64,000 bases of DNA from Myxococcaceae bacterium. GTDB lineage: Bacteria > Myxococcota > Myxococcia > Myxococcales > Myxococcaceae. Made by a program: the position numbers and the translations under genes. The notes under the pieces were generated by a model. It made no database searches and was not told where the DNA came from. It saw only the letters and a list, made by a program, of their open reading frames with translations. Each line of letters opens with the position of its first letter. Position 1 is the stretch's first letter. Below, in pieces: positions 1 through 12,628 of this stretch. The stretch covers positions 1 to 64,000 of the forward strand of contig JAFGNZ010000172.1 of assembly GCA_016926755.1 (NCBI GenBank). Reading direction: 5' to 3'.

Positions 1-3960
<3,960 letters not shown>

Positions 3961-3968
<8 letters not shown>

Positions 3969-5832
3969 TGACGGGCACCACCTCGGTCGTCCACTGGGCG
4001 ATGTGGTTGGACGTGGTGATGTCCTGGATGGGGAGCACGAAGGCCGGGTAGCTCGGATCCTCGCCACGCGCCACGGCGTCCGGATCCACGGCGGAGATCC
4101 ACAGCAGGGTGCCCCTCGGGTTCTCGCTGCCGCCGCTCGGCGGGTCGCGCAGCCCGAAGTTGCGCGTGGAGGAGAAGGTGAACCACTGCAGCCGCGAGCC
4201 CGGCGCGGCGGTGCGCTTGTAGACGAACGGCGCCCACTTGGGGAACGAGTTGGTGAGCTGGCTCCCCGTGTCCTGCGTGCCGCCGGCGTTGGCCCGGGCC
4301 AGCTCGATGGGCGTGGCGCCCGGCTCGGCCTGCACGGCGAACAGCTTCGCGCTCGGATCGCTGTCCGCGTTGCAGTCCCGCTCGAGGTTGGAGCCGGCTG
4401 TCGGGCAGGTGGACTCGTTGTAGAGCAGGAACGCGCCGTCCGGAGAGAAGGCCGGGTAGTAGCGGTTGCGGCCGTCCTGCGCGGGCACGAGCGTCACGGG
4501 CTCGCCCCAGCCGGGCTGCCCGAACGTCGTCATCCGGATGGCGCCCCGGCCGAAGCGCTGGTTGGTGCCCTTCACGCCCACCTGCACGTAGGCGATGCGC
4601 TTGCCGTCCGGGGCGAAGTCCGGGTGGTTGGCAGGGTTGGCGCTGGTGCCGGTGCCGGCGATGCTCGAGGTCCGCTTCCCGGTGGTGCCGTCGAAGAGCA
4701 TGAGGTTGAAGTCCGTGGCGCCGCTGTCCCCGAAGACGCCCACGTACCGCGAGCCGTCCGGATCCCACGACTCGAAGATGCTCTTGTCCGGCGAGGTGCC
4801 GCCCGTGCCGAAGGGCGCCAGGAGCTCCTTGCTGCCCACGTCCAGCAGCACGACGCGCCCGTCGTTCTGCCCGTTGGCCTCGGCGACGATCTTCTTTCCA
4901 TCCCGGGATAGCGCGTGGCAGCCGATGCAGTTGGCGCCGCTCGCCACCTCGGCGCCGATGTACTTCTCGCTCGTGGGCAGCGTGGAGGAGGTGAAGTCGT
5001 AGCGCATGATGGCGGTGCCGCCAGAGGTGGTCCAGTAGTAGAGGCCGCCCGTCAGGTCCTCCTGCGAGAAGGACACCCGCAGCGTGGCGGCGGTGCCCAC
5101 CGCGGAGCCGGCCTCGTCCGTGCCGCGCAGCGTGAGGGTGACGGGCTCGCCGCCGCGGTTCGTCTCGGCGATCCACGTCCAGGTGTTCCGCTCCGGCTTG
5201 TAGATGCAGCCGCCGTTGAGCGGGTTGGGGCAGCGCAGATAGACGGTGACGTCGGTGACGGCGTTGCGGAAGGACAGCTCGAACAGCGTGTTGGAGGTGC
5301 CGGGGAGGAAGTGGACCTCGAGGCCCCGCATGTTGGGTGGCATCAGCACGCCGTCGTTGGGGTAGACGAGGTCCGGCTTGCGCGAGTCACTGGCCGGGCC
5401 GTTGAAGCGGGCCGCGGCGTCGGTGGGGACGTTGGTGGAGTCCGGATCCTGCACGCTGGCGCGCACCTTCACGCTCAGGCGCGTGGTGGCGCTCAGGGTG
5501 TCCACCTTGGCCGTCACGGCGGCCGTCCCGCCCTGGTTCTTGGAGCTGCTGAAGGTGGCGCCCTGGAAGCCGCCGAGGAAGGGGTTGTCGATGCTCAAGG
5601 TGGCCTTGGCGGTGATGTCGCGCGCGGCGCCCTTCTCGAACGTGCCCATCACACGGTAGGTGAGCTGGGCGGACGCCTGGCCCGCCTGCAGCTCCACCAC
5701 CGCGTCCGGGGGTTCGATGGCGATGGACTTCAGCCCCTCGAGCGAGTCCAGGGTGTCCGTCCCGTCCCCCGAACATCCAACGAGGGACGTGCCCAGCAGC
5801 GCCGCGAGCAGAGTGATGGAGAGCAGTCTCAT
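3961..5832 (-). CDS. Secreted lipoprotein with TolB/PD40-like beta-propeller and a CxxCH motif
   Basis: A 623-residue product. The start chosen is the ATG that gives a compact lipoprotein signal, MRLLSITLLAALLGTSLVGC with Cys20 as lipidation site; an in-frame ATG three codons upstream is possible, and neither has a clear ribosome site. After an Ig-like N-terminal half (about residues 30-290) come repeats of the type PDGKRIAYV, PDGAFLLYN and WDPDGSRYVGVF, typical of PD40/WD40-like propeller blades. A CIGCH motif (C302, C305, H306) sits where propeller begins and could attach heme c, but a single motif without other cytochrome features is weak evidence. Role unknown; probably anchored in the outer membrane or exposed at the cell surface. 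The 3' end overlaps the convergent topoisomerase-RecQ gene by 8 bp. Confidence 0.85.
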
Positions 5833-5881
5833 GGGGCGCATTGTTCCGCATCGCCACGGACTTCGCACGCGCCGGACGCGC

Positions 5882-7333
5882 TCACAGATAGGGAGACAAC
5901 AGCCGAGCCAGCCCGTCCCGCAGGCGGACGGGCAGGGAGCGCCGCTCCAGGTCCTCGAGCGTCAGCGGCCGCGCGCGGGCGAGCCGCTCCCACACCACCT
6001 CCTCCAGGCGCCGGGCCAGCGCCGCGTCGTAGCACTCCACGTCGAACTCGAAGTTGAGGCGCAGCGAGCGCGGATCCCAGTTGGCCGAGCCGATGAGCGA
6101 CCAGAGCCCGTCCACCACCATCAGCTTGGCGTGATCAAACGGCGGCGCGGTGAGGAAGACGCGGCAGCCGGGCTGCAGCACCTGCCAGAGCTGCGCGGTG
6201 CTCGCCCACTGGACGATGGGCAGGTTGCCGCGCTCGGGCAGCAGGATGTCCACCCGCACCCCGCGCAGCGCCGCGATGGCGAGCGCGGTGATGAGCGCCG
6301 GGTCCGGCAGGAAGTAGGGCGTGAGGATGCTCACGCGCTCCCGGGCCGAGGCCAGCGCGCCCAGCAGCGCCCACTTGATGTGCTCGAAGTCCTCGTCCGG
6401 CCCGTCCGGGATGCCGCGCGCCACCACCGTGCCCGCGGGGCCCAGCGCCGGGAACCACGCCTCCCCCGCCAGGCGCTCGCCCGTGGTGAAGGCCCAGTCC
6501 TCCGCGAACGTCTCCTGGAGCTGCCCCACCACCGGGCCCTCCAGCCGGAAGTGGAGATCCCTCGCGGCGTCCTCGCCCGGCAGGAAGTGCGCGCGGATGT
6601 TCATGCCGCCCGTGAAGCCCACCTTGCCGTCCACCACCAGCAGCTTGCGGTGGTTGCGCAGGTTCATGAAGGGCAGCCGCTTGGGCATGAGGGTGGGCAG
6701 GAAGCGCGCGGCCCTCACGCCCTCGCGGCGCAGCCGGCGGGTGATGGGCGGCCAGGTGTAGCGGCTGCCCAGCGCGTCCACCAGCACCCGCACCTCCACC
6801 CCGCGCTGAGTCGCCTCCGCCAGCGCCTGCGCGAAGCGCCGCCCCGCCATGTCATTGTCGAAGATGTAGCTGCACAGGGAGAGGGAGACGCGCGCGGAGG
6901 CGATGGCCTCCAGCATGGAGGGGTAGGCGTCCGTGCGGGACTCCAGCAGGGTGACGTGGTTGCCTGGCAGCAGGGGCCGGCGCACCACCGAGTCCACCAC
7001 CCGCGTGAGCGGGGCCAGGTGGGTGGCCTCGGGCAGGGCGTGCGCCAGCGCCTGGGCCGTCAGCGGGGCCAGGCTGGGGCCGGGCGGGAAGCGCCCGTGC
7101 TCCTGCCGCAGGGTGAGCGAGCGCGCCCGGCGGCGGATGCGGTTGATGCCCAGCAGCAGGTACAGCACCGCGCCGATCACCGGCACCAGCCAGATCAGCC
7201 CCACCCAGCCCGCCGCGGCGCGCACGTCCCGCTTGCGCAGCACCGCGTGGCCGGAGGCCAGGAGGCTGACCAGCACCGTGAGCACCGCCATCACGTGCGG
7301 CCCTATCTCCCTCACCCGCTCGAGCAGCTCCAC
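5882..7333 (-). CDS. cls: Cardiolipin synthase (phospholipase D family)
   Basis: A 483-residue protein, the usual length for bacterial Cls. Two N-terminal hydrophobic stretches (about residues 12-34 and 42-62, AAAGWVGLIWLVPVIGAVLY) anchor it in the inner membrane. Two HKD motifs are intact: HRKLLVVD followed by GGMNI in the middle, and HAKLMVVD followed by GSANWD near the C-terminus. The reaction known for the family condenses two phosphatidylglycerols to cardiolipin and glycerol. It starts 49 bp upstream (plus coordinates) of the preceding lipoprotein start, on the same strand, so the two could be co-transcribed, but there is no functional link. Other PLD-family phosphatidyltransferases cannot be fully excluded; the membrane segments favour Cls. 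Confidence 0.92.
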   Translation of the reverse strand: MELLERVREIGPHVMAVLTVLVSLLASGHAVLRKRDVRAAAGWVGLIWLVPVIGAVLYLLLGINRIRRRARSLTLRQEHGRFPPGPSLAPLTAQALAHALPEATHLAPLTRVVDSVVRRPLLPGNHVTLLESRTDAYPSMLEAIASARVSLSLCSYIFDNDMAGRRFAQALAEATQRGVEVRVLVDALGSRYTWPPITRRLRREGVRAARFLPTLMPKRLPFMNLRNHRKLLVVDGKVGFTGGMNIRAHFLPGEDAARDLHFRLEGPVVGQLQETFAEDWAFTTGERLAGEAWFPALGPAGTVVARGIPDGPDEDFEHIKWALLGALASARERVSILTPYFLPDPALITALAIAALRGVRVDILLPERGNLPIVQWASTAQLWQVLQPGCRVFLTAPPFDHAKLMVVDGLWSLIGSANWDPRSLRLNFEFDVECYDAALARRLEEVVWERLARARPLTLEDLERRSLPVRLRDGLARLLSPYL

Positions 7334-7817
7334 GGCGGCGCTTCCCCTCCCTGTCTGCCCAGGCGGGCAGCTCTATATGGATGGGGCTCCCGGGGCGCGC
7401 AGGCACGGGGACCCGACCGTGGGGAGGCCTCGGGCCTGAGTGAGCCCCGTCGGACTCATACGGCTACGCTCAAAAACTTCGTTGCTGGTAACAATATTTG
7501 AGAGCAAACTGTATGAGTCCGCATCATGACCGAGAGTAAGACACCACGTGTCTGTTCTTGAGGCAGTGATGGGGAGGTAGAAAACTGCTTTGAGTTACGA
7601 GCCATTGGCGACAGCCATGTCAGGTGTCTTTACAAAGCATCCTCGGCTCAATGGAGTTTTCACGCTCCAAAGGCTTTTCTTCACTGCCGGGTAACCCACG
7701 GATTTTCGTTCTTTCTCGCTCATGGCCTGAGAGTTGCTCAGGGAGGGGAGCGCGTCGGACGCGGCTCAAGCTCAGGCGGCCGGCGCTCAAATCCCCCGAA
7801 GTGCAGAGGAAGACCGA
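7334..7817. other. Intergenic region of 484 bp with lower GC, divergent promoters expected
   Basis: The region separates the divergent cls and M57 protease genes, so it must hold both promoters. Its middle (about 7460-7730) is clearly richer in A/T than the coding neighbours. It contains an 11-bp inverted repeat (listed separately). No convincing small gene, RNA gene or riboswitch pattern was recognised; short frames here have no ribosome site or coding character. Confidence 0.5.
7451..7521. repeat. 11-bp perfect inverted repeat, 49-bp spacer
   Basis: CGGACTCATAC at 7451-7461 is the exact reverse complement of GTATGAGTCCG at 7511-7521. The enclosed 49 bp are A/T-rich for this genome and include AACAATATTTGAGAG. 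The arms are too far apart for a simple terminator. They may be ends of a small decayed mobile element (MITE-like) or paired operator half-sites for the flanking divergent genes. No target-site duplication is obvious. Confidence 0.4.
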
Positions 7818-8624
7818 ATGCTCAAGTTCCGTTCCGTTGCGATGCTGGCGGGTGTGACCCTTCTCGGCGTGGGCTGTGGCGGTCCTGAGGAGATGACCCA
7901 GGACAAGCCGGTGATGACCTACGAGGAGTTCAAGGCCCAGGCGATCGCGGACGAGGGTGGCTTCGTCGTTGACGGCGACATCGCCGTGCAGGGCGAGGCG
8001 GGCCTGCGCGAGTTCTATGACAACCACATCGTCGGGGACATGGGCCGTCAGCAGGACGGGCTGGCCGTGTACTACTCGGGTGGCGACATCAAGTGGAGCT
8101 CCACCGCCGCGCGCAACATCACCTACTGCGTGAGCAGCAGCAGCTTCGGCTCGCGCTACAGCACGGTGGTGAACGCGATGAACAGCGCGACGGCGGCCTG
8201 GGAGGCGACGGCCAACGTCAACTTCATCCACTCCAGCTCCTACGACAGCAACTGCACGGCGAGCCAGTCGGGCGTGGTGTTCGACGTGCGGCAGACGAGC
8301 ACGACCAGCTACCTGGCGCGCGCGTTCTTCCCGAACTACAGCCGCTCGAGCCGCAACATCCTGATCAGCACCAGCGCGTTCGGCAGCATCTCGCCGTGGA
8401 CGCTGACGGGCATCCTGCGCCACGAGCTGGGCCACACGCTGGGCTTCCGCCACGAGCACACCCGCCTGTCCTCCACCGGCTGCTACGAGGACAGCGCCTG
8501 GCGCGCGCTGACGAGCTACGACAGCTCGTCCGTGATGCACTACCCGCAGTGCAAGGGCACCCAGACGGGCGACCTGGTGCTGACGAGCCTGGACAAGTCC
8601 GGCGCGCGCGCGCTGTACCCGTAG
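7818..8624 (+). CDS. Secreted lipoprotein metalloprotease, M57/astacin-like HEXXHXXGXXH
   Basis: A 268-residue product. The ATG at 7818 is chosen because AGAGGA lies 7 bp upstream and the N-terminus is then a clean signal, with a Cys in LLGVGCGG as probable lipidation site. A propeptide-like stretch (residues ~25-95) precedes the catalytic domain. The zinc site is complete: H202, E203, H206 and H212 in HELGHTLGFRHEH, and a Met-turn SSVMHYP about 35 residues later. That layout defines metzincins; the sequence resembles the myxobacterial dual-action HEIGH family (M57). Two cysteine pairs suggest disulfides. Likely role: an extracellular or surface protease in predation or nutrient release, which is an inference. 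No accessory export gene is adjacent. Confidence 0.88.
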   Translation: MLKFRSVAMLAGVTLLGVGCGGPEEMTQDKPVMTYEEFKAQAIADEGGFVVDGDIAVQGEAGLREFYDNHIVGDMGRQQDGLAVYYSGGDIKWSSTAARNITYCVSSSSFGSRYSTVVNAMNSATAAWEATANVNFIHSSSYDSNCTASQSGVVFDVRQTSTTSYLARAFFPNYSRSSRNILISTSAFGSISPWTLTGILRHELGHTLGFRHEHTRLSSTGCYEDSAWRALTSYDSSSVMHYPQCKGTQTGDLVLTSLDKSGARALYP

Positions 8625-8727
8625 TCACGCAGGACGCCTCCCGCCGAGCCTGCTGAGGCGCGGCGGGGTGGCAGTCCCAGGGCCGGGGTCGCGCTCCTCT
8701 CGCGGGGAGGGCGGCTCCGGCCTCGTC

Positions 8728-8757
8728 ATTTCCAGCCTCGGGATTTCCAGCCTCAGG
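8728..8757. repeat. Tandem duplication of a 15-bp unit
   Basis: ATTTCCAGCCTCGGG (8728-8742) is followed directly by ATTTCCAGCCTCAGG (8743-8757), with one mismatch. The second copy contains the stop codon of the minus-strand DUF5335-like gene. It looks like a recent slippage duplication in the 3' region, without evident function. Confidence 0.6.
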
Positions 8758-9130
8758 GCCGAGGCTGGGACAGCTCGTCGATCGCCTGGGCGGGCTCGAA
8801 GAAGATGAGCGTCTTGGCGCGCCCCGCGTCCTCGATGTTGAGGCACTCCAGCTCGCCGCTCTCGCTCTCATCAGCGAAGATGTGGTCCGGCTGGAAGATG
8901 CGGTGGGTGAGCTCCTCTCCCGGCCGGCCCAGCGTCAGCTCGATGGCGCCCAGGTCGCTGCCCTTCTCCACCAAGCAGATGTCGATGAGCGGCAGGCGCT
9001 GGGCCAACGGTTGCTCGCCTATGTCCGTGCTGATGGCCTCGACGCGGACCCACTGTGAGCGCGTGATGCTGCTCAGCAGGTTCAGATAGTCGGACCAGAC
9101 TTCGCGAGGGATTTCCCGGGTGTGTTGCAT
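8753..9130 (-). CDS. DUF5335-like small cytoplasmic protein
   Basis: A 125-residue product. The start at 9130 is preferred over an upstream in-frame ATG because GGAGG lies 9 bp before it and the product then begins MQHTREIPREVW, the typical opening of the DUF5335 family as recalled. The protein is soluble, with no signal or membrane segment. The pattern LGRPGEELTHRI in the middle and a C-terminal acidic strand are the recognisable parts. Family function is unknown. Convergent with the M57 protease gene; the ClpX-like gene lies on the same strand upstream, 121 bp away. Confidence 0.7.
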   Translation of the reverse strand: MQHTREIPREVWSDYLNLLSSITRSQWVRVEAISTDIGEQPLAQRLPLIDICLVEKGSDLGAIELTLGRPGEELTHRIFQPDHIFADESESGELECLNIEDAGRAKTLIFFEPAQAIDELSQPRP

Positions 9131-9251
9131 GGTGTCCTGCCTCCGGCTTCTCCTCCACACCGTATGAACGATGCGAGCGGGAGGCGGAGGGGTGCGGCTG
9201 CCCTGGCACAGGGGAGGGCGCCCTGGCGAGGACCTGCCATGCTGGCCGCTC

Positions 9252-10391
9252 CTACTCGGCGACGGCGCGCACCTGCTCGCCCTCGAGCGTCAGGCGCAGC
9301 GTGGCGGCGCGGGGCTCGCCGAAGTGCTCATAGGCGGCGTGCTCGAGCACCGGGGCCAGGGAGGCGCGCAGGCCACGGGCGCCCGTCTCCCGCTTGAGGG
9401 CGCGGGCCACCACCCAGTCGCGCACCTGCGGCTCCACCACCAGCTTGAGCCCCTCCTGCTCGAACTCCCGCTCGTAGGCGCGCAGCACGTTCGCCTGGAG
9501 GATGTCCTTCAGGGTCGCCGCATCCAGGGGCGCGAAGGAAACCAGGCGGTTGAAGCGCCCGATGAGCTCCGGGATGAAGCCGTAGCGGGCAAACGCGGTC
9601 GTCTGCTCCAGCTGCTCATCCGTCACGCGCTCGGCGATCGCCTCGGAGTCCTTGCGCCGCGGCTCTCGCCCGAAGCCCAGGCGCTCGGTGCGCGCCAGGC
9701 CCTCCGCGGTGCCCCTCAGGCCGCTGAAGGCGCCACAGGCGATGAAGGTGACGCCGCTCATCTCCATGGCCAGCGGGCGGGTGCGGCTGGTGAAGCCGAA
9801 GTCCGGCGGGAAGTCCACGCGGGAGGCCGACAGCAGGTGCAGCAGGCTGCGCTGCACGCCGAAGCCGCTCACGTCCTTGGTCGTCTGCTGGCCGGCAAAG
9901 CGGCTGTCCGAGCGGTTGGTGGCGAGCTTGTCGAACTCATCCATGCAGATGACGCCGCAGCTGGCCCAGGCGATGTCTCCCTCGGCGGCCTCGAAGAGGC
10001 GGGACAGGAGCGTGTTCACGTCGTCGCCCACGTAGCCCGTCTCGGAGAACTGGGTGGCGTCCGCCATCACGGTGGGGACGGCGAGGATCTCCCGGAACAG
10101 CAGCTCCACCAGGTACGTCTTCCCGCAGCCGGTGGGGCCCAGGAAGAGGCAGTTCTCACGGGCCTGGCCCTCGGGCGCCAGCCCGTCCAGGTACAGCCGC
10201 CGCACCCGCCGCACGTGCCGGTAGGCGAGCACCGCCGCCGCGCGCCGCGCCTCCTCCTGCCCGCGGTAGCCCATGTCCGTCAGGCGAGCGTCGATCTCCC
10301 GCGGAGAGTGGACCTCGAGCGCCGCCACGCGCTGGCGGACCTCGTCACCCCTGTCGCTGGGGAGGGGCTCCAATCCTGGGGAAGGGGGCAT
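9252..10391 (-). CDS. ClpX-like AAA+ unfoldase lacking the N-terminal zinc domain
   Basis: A 379-residue protein with the ClpX AAA+ module: Walker A GPTGCGKTYLVE, the pore loop GYVGDD, Walker B GVICMDEFDKLA, DVSGFGVQRSLL, and FIPELIGRF with the arginine finger. A LGFG segment (about residue 230) lies where ClpX carries its IGF loop that docks on ClpP, so coupling to a ClpP barrel is possible. It lacks the N-terminal Cys4 zinc-binding domain of true ClpX; instead it has about 35 residues without recognised motif. No clpP or lon gene is beside it, unlike a housekeeping clpX locus. Likely a paralogous unfoldase with its own substrates. The ATG at 10391 is the only start that keeps the domain complete. 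Confidence 0.85.
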   Translation of the reverse strand: MPPSPGLEPLPSDRGDEVRQRVAALEVHSPREIDARLTDMGYRGQEEARRAAAVLAYRHVRRVRRLYLDGLAPEGQARENCLFLGPTGCGKTYLVELLFREILAVPTVMADATQFSETGYVGDDVNTLLSRLFEAAEGDIAWASCGVICMDEFDKLATNRSDSRFAGQQTTKDVSGFGVQRSLLHLLSASRVDFPPDFGFTSRTRPLAMEMSGVTFIACGAFSGLRGTAEGLARTERLGFGREPRRKDSEAIAERVTDEQLEQTTAFARYGFIPELIGRFNRLVSFAPLDAATLKDILQANVLRAYEREFEQEGLKLVVEPQVRDWVVARALKRETGARGLRASLAPVLEHAAYEHFGEPRAATLRLTLEGEQVRAVAE

Positions 10392-10671
10392 CGAGAGCTC
10401 CAGAGTAGTGAAGAGGCCAGACGCGGGCCGCGCATCTTCCTGGCCACGGGGGGCGCAGACAAGCGCCAGGCCCGGGAGTGCTCGTCTGGTAGGCAGGAGT
10501 GGGCTATACGCGGGGCGGACGCGCGCCGCGCCGAGGGGCTCCCCAGGGTCGTTGCTGGCTGTCCCCCCTGCTCAGTCTCAAGGGTCACCAGTGAACAGCG
10601 CTGCCCTGGGGGCCGTGGAACTTTCGGACAAGCTGCTCCCTGGTAGGAGCGACGCGCATTAAAGGAGGGTC

Positions 10672-12522
10672 ATGGAGCGAGCGGAGGAGTCACGCGCGGC
10701 GGTGCCCCGACTGGGTGCATGGGTAGAGCAGGGCCCCCAGGTGCGCTGGCGCGTGTGGGCGCCGGGCCATCGACAGCTCGACGTCATCCTTCACGACGCG
10801 GAGGGGAAGCCGGGCCGTGTGCTGCCCATGAGCCCGGAGCCAGGCGGCTGCTTCGGCGCCGTGCTGGAGGGGGCGGGGGCGGGCGTGCGCTACAAGCTGC
10901 GCGTGGACGGAGAGGGCCCCTTCCCTGATCCCTGGTCGCGCTCGCAGCCGCAAGGCGTGCATGGCCCCTCCGAGGTGGTGGTCCCGGACTTCGCCTGGAC
11001 GGATGCGGGCTGGAGGGGGCCGGACCCCGAGTCCCTCGTCGTGTACGAGGTGCACGTGGGCACGGCCACGCCCGAGGGCACCTTCGAGGCGCTCATCCCC
11101 AAGCTGGAGGGGCTGCGCGAGCTGGGCGTCAACACGCTGGAGCTGATGCCGCTGGCCAGCTTCCCGGGCTCGCGAAACTGGGGCTATGACGGCGTGGATC
11201 TCTTCGCGCCGGTCCACGTCTACGGTGGCCCCACGGGGCTGCGCCGGCTGATCGACGCCGCGCACGCTCACGGGCTCGCCGTGCTCATCGACGTCGTCTA
11301 CAACCACTTCGGGCCGGACGGGAACTACCTGCGCTGCTACTCGCCGCACTACTTCACCGGCCGCCACCACACCCCCTGGGGCGATGCCATCAACTACGAC
11401 GGCGAGCAGTCCGCGCCCGTGCGCGAGCTGGTGCTCTCCAACGTGGAGATGTGGATCCGCGACTACCACGCGGACGGCCTGCGGTTGGATGCCGCCCACG
11501 CCATCGTGGATGACAGCTCGCCGCACCTCCTCTCGGAGCTGGTGGCTCGGGCCCGCGCCTCCGCCCCCGGCCGCCGGGTGCTCGTCATCGCCGAGGATGA
11601 CCGCAACGAGGCCCGGCTGGTGCGCCCGGCCGCGGAAGGGGGCTTGGGGCTGGACGGCGTCTGGGCGGACGACCTGCATCACCAGCTCCGGCGGGCCTTC
11701 GCGGGAGACAACGAGGGCTACTACCTGGACTACACGGGCAGCGCGGAGGACATCGCCCGCACGCTCCGCCAGGGGTGGTTCTACGAGGGGCAGGTGATGA
11801 GGAACCAGGGCCACGCCCGGGGCACGCCCGCCGGCACGCTGCCTCCCCGGTGCTTCGTGCACTGCATCCAGAACCACGATCAGGTGGGCAATCGCGCCCA
11901 CGGGGAGCGGCTCGGCCACGACGTGTCTCCCGCGGCCTTCCGGGCGATGAGCACGCTGCTCCTGCTGTCCCCATACACGCCGCTGCTCTTCATGGGGCAG
12001 GAGTGGAACGCGAGCACGCCCTTCCTCTACTTCACGGATCATCACGAGGAGCTGGGGCGGCTCGTCACCGCGGGGCGGCGCAAGGAGTTCGCCTGCTTCG
12101 CCCGCTTCGCGGGGGACACGGTGCCGGATCCGCAGGCATGGGAGACCTTCGAGCGCTCCCGGCTGGACTGGAGCGAGGCGGAGCGCCCGCCGCATGCACA
12201 GGTGCGAGCGCTCTACCGGGAGCTGCTACGGCTGCGCGCCACCGAGCCCTCGCTCGAGGCGCGGGCTCGCGGCGGCTACGAGGCGAGGGCCGTGGGGGAC
12301 AACGCGCTCGCCCTCGAGCGCCAGGCCGCTGGCCAGCGGCTCCTGGTATTCGTCAACGTGAAGGGCCCGCTGGAGCACCGCCTGCCGGGAGGCTCGCGCG
12401 CCCAGGTGGTGCTCTGGAGCGAGGCGCCTGCCTTCGGCGGGGCCGTGGAGGCACCGCCGCTGCGAGAAGGCCTCGTGCGGTTGGAAGGCCCCTCGGCCGT
12501 GGTGGTGCGCATCACGGGCTGA
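10672..12522 (+). CDS. treZ: Malto-oligosyltrehalose trehalohydrolase
   Basis: A 616-residue protein of usual TreZ length. An E-set/CBM48-like N-terminal domain (residues ~15-100) precedes a GH13 barrel: VYEVHVGT, NWGYDG, VLIDVVYNHFGPDG, GLRLDAAH with the catalytic Asp, and VIAEDDRNE with the general acid. The sequence NHFGPDGNYL is a TreZ hallmark. TreZ releases trehalose from maltooligosyl-trehalose made by TreY. A very strong ribosome site, AAAGGAGGG, ends 2 bp before ATG at 10672. No treY or treX is in the window, so the pathway partners lie elsewhere. The 280-bp upstream gap carries promoters for this gene and for the divergent ClpX-like gene. Confidence 0.95.
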   Translation: MERAEESRAAVPRLGAWVEQGPQVRWRVWAPGHRQLDVILHDAEGKPGRVLPMSPEPGGCFGAVLEGAGAGVRYKLRVDGEGPFPDPWSRSQPQGVHGPSEVVVPDFAWTDAGWRGPDPESLVVYEVHVGTATPEGTFEALIPKLEGLRELGVNTLELMPLASFPGSRNWGYDGVDLFAPVHVYGGPTGLRRLIDAAHAHGLAVLIDVVYNHFGPDGNYLRCYSPHYFTGRHHTPWGDAINYDGEQSAPVRELVLSNVEMWIRDYHADGLRLDAAHAIVDDSSPHLLSELVARARASAPGRRVLVIAEDDRNEARLVRPAAEGGLGLDGVWADDLHHQLRRAFAGDNEGYYLDYTGSAEDIARTLRQGWFYEGQVMRNQGHARGTPAGTLPPRCFVHCIQNHDQVGNRAHGERLGHDVSPAAFRAMSTLLLLSPYTPLLFMGQEWNASTPFLYFTDHHEELGRLVTAGRRKEFACFARFAGDTVPDPQAWETFERSRLDWSEAERPPHAQVRALYRELLRLRATEPSLEARARGGYEARAVGDNALALERQAAGQRLLVFVNVKGPLEHRLPGGSRAQVVLWSEAPAFGGAVEAPPLREGLVRLEGPSAVVVRITG

Positions 12523-12583
12523 GCCCCGTCGGACCCACCCTCCAGGCGAGGAGCGGCGCGCGGGAGGGCGGGGAACAAACGCG

Positions 12584-12615
12584 CGGGGCATCCGGTACTC
12601 GGGATACCCGCCCCG
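12584..12615. other. GC-rich hairpin between treZ and the next gene
   Basis: CGGGGC (12584-12589) pairs with GCCCCG (12610-12615), and ATCC/GGAT (12590-12593/12602-12605) can extend the stem with a 4-nt bulge. There is no T-tract. It follows treZ by 60 bp and ends at the GAGGA ribosome site of the TTG-started secreted protein, so it could be a terminator for treZ or hold that ribosome site closed. Confidence 0.35.
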
Positions 12616-12628
12616 AGGAAGCCACCAC

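Noticed and set aside
7624-7857. Short plus-strand frame overlapping the start of the M57 protease gene
   Set aside because: No ribosome site and it runs out of frame through the protease signal peptide region; no coding bias.
7441-12534. 15-bp identical sequence TGAGCCCCGTCGGAC at 7441-7455 and 12520-12534
   Set aside because: One or a few such matches are expected by chance in 64 kb of biased sequence, and the surroundings are unrelated.
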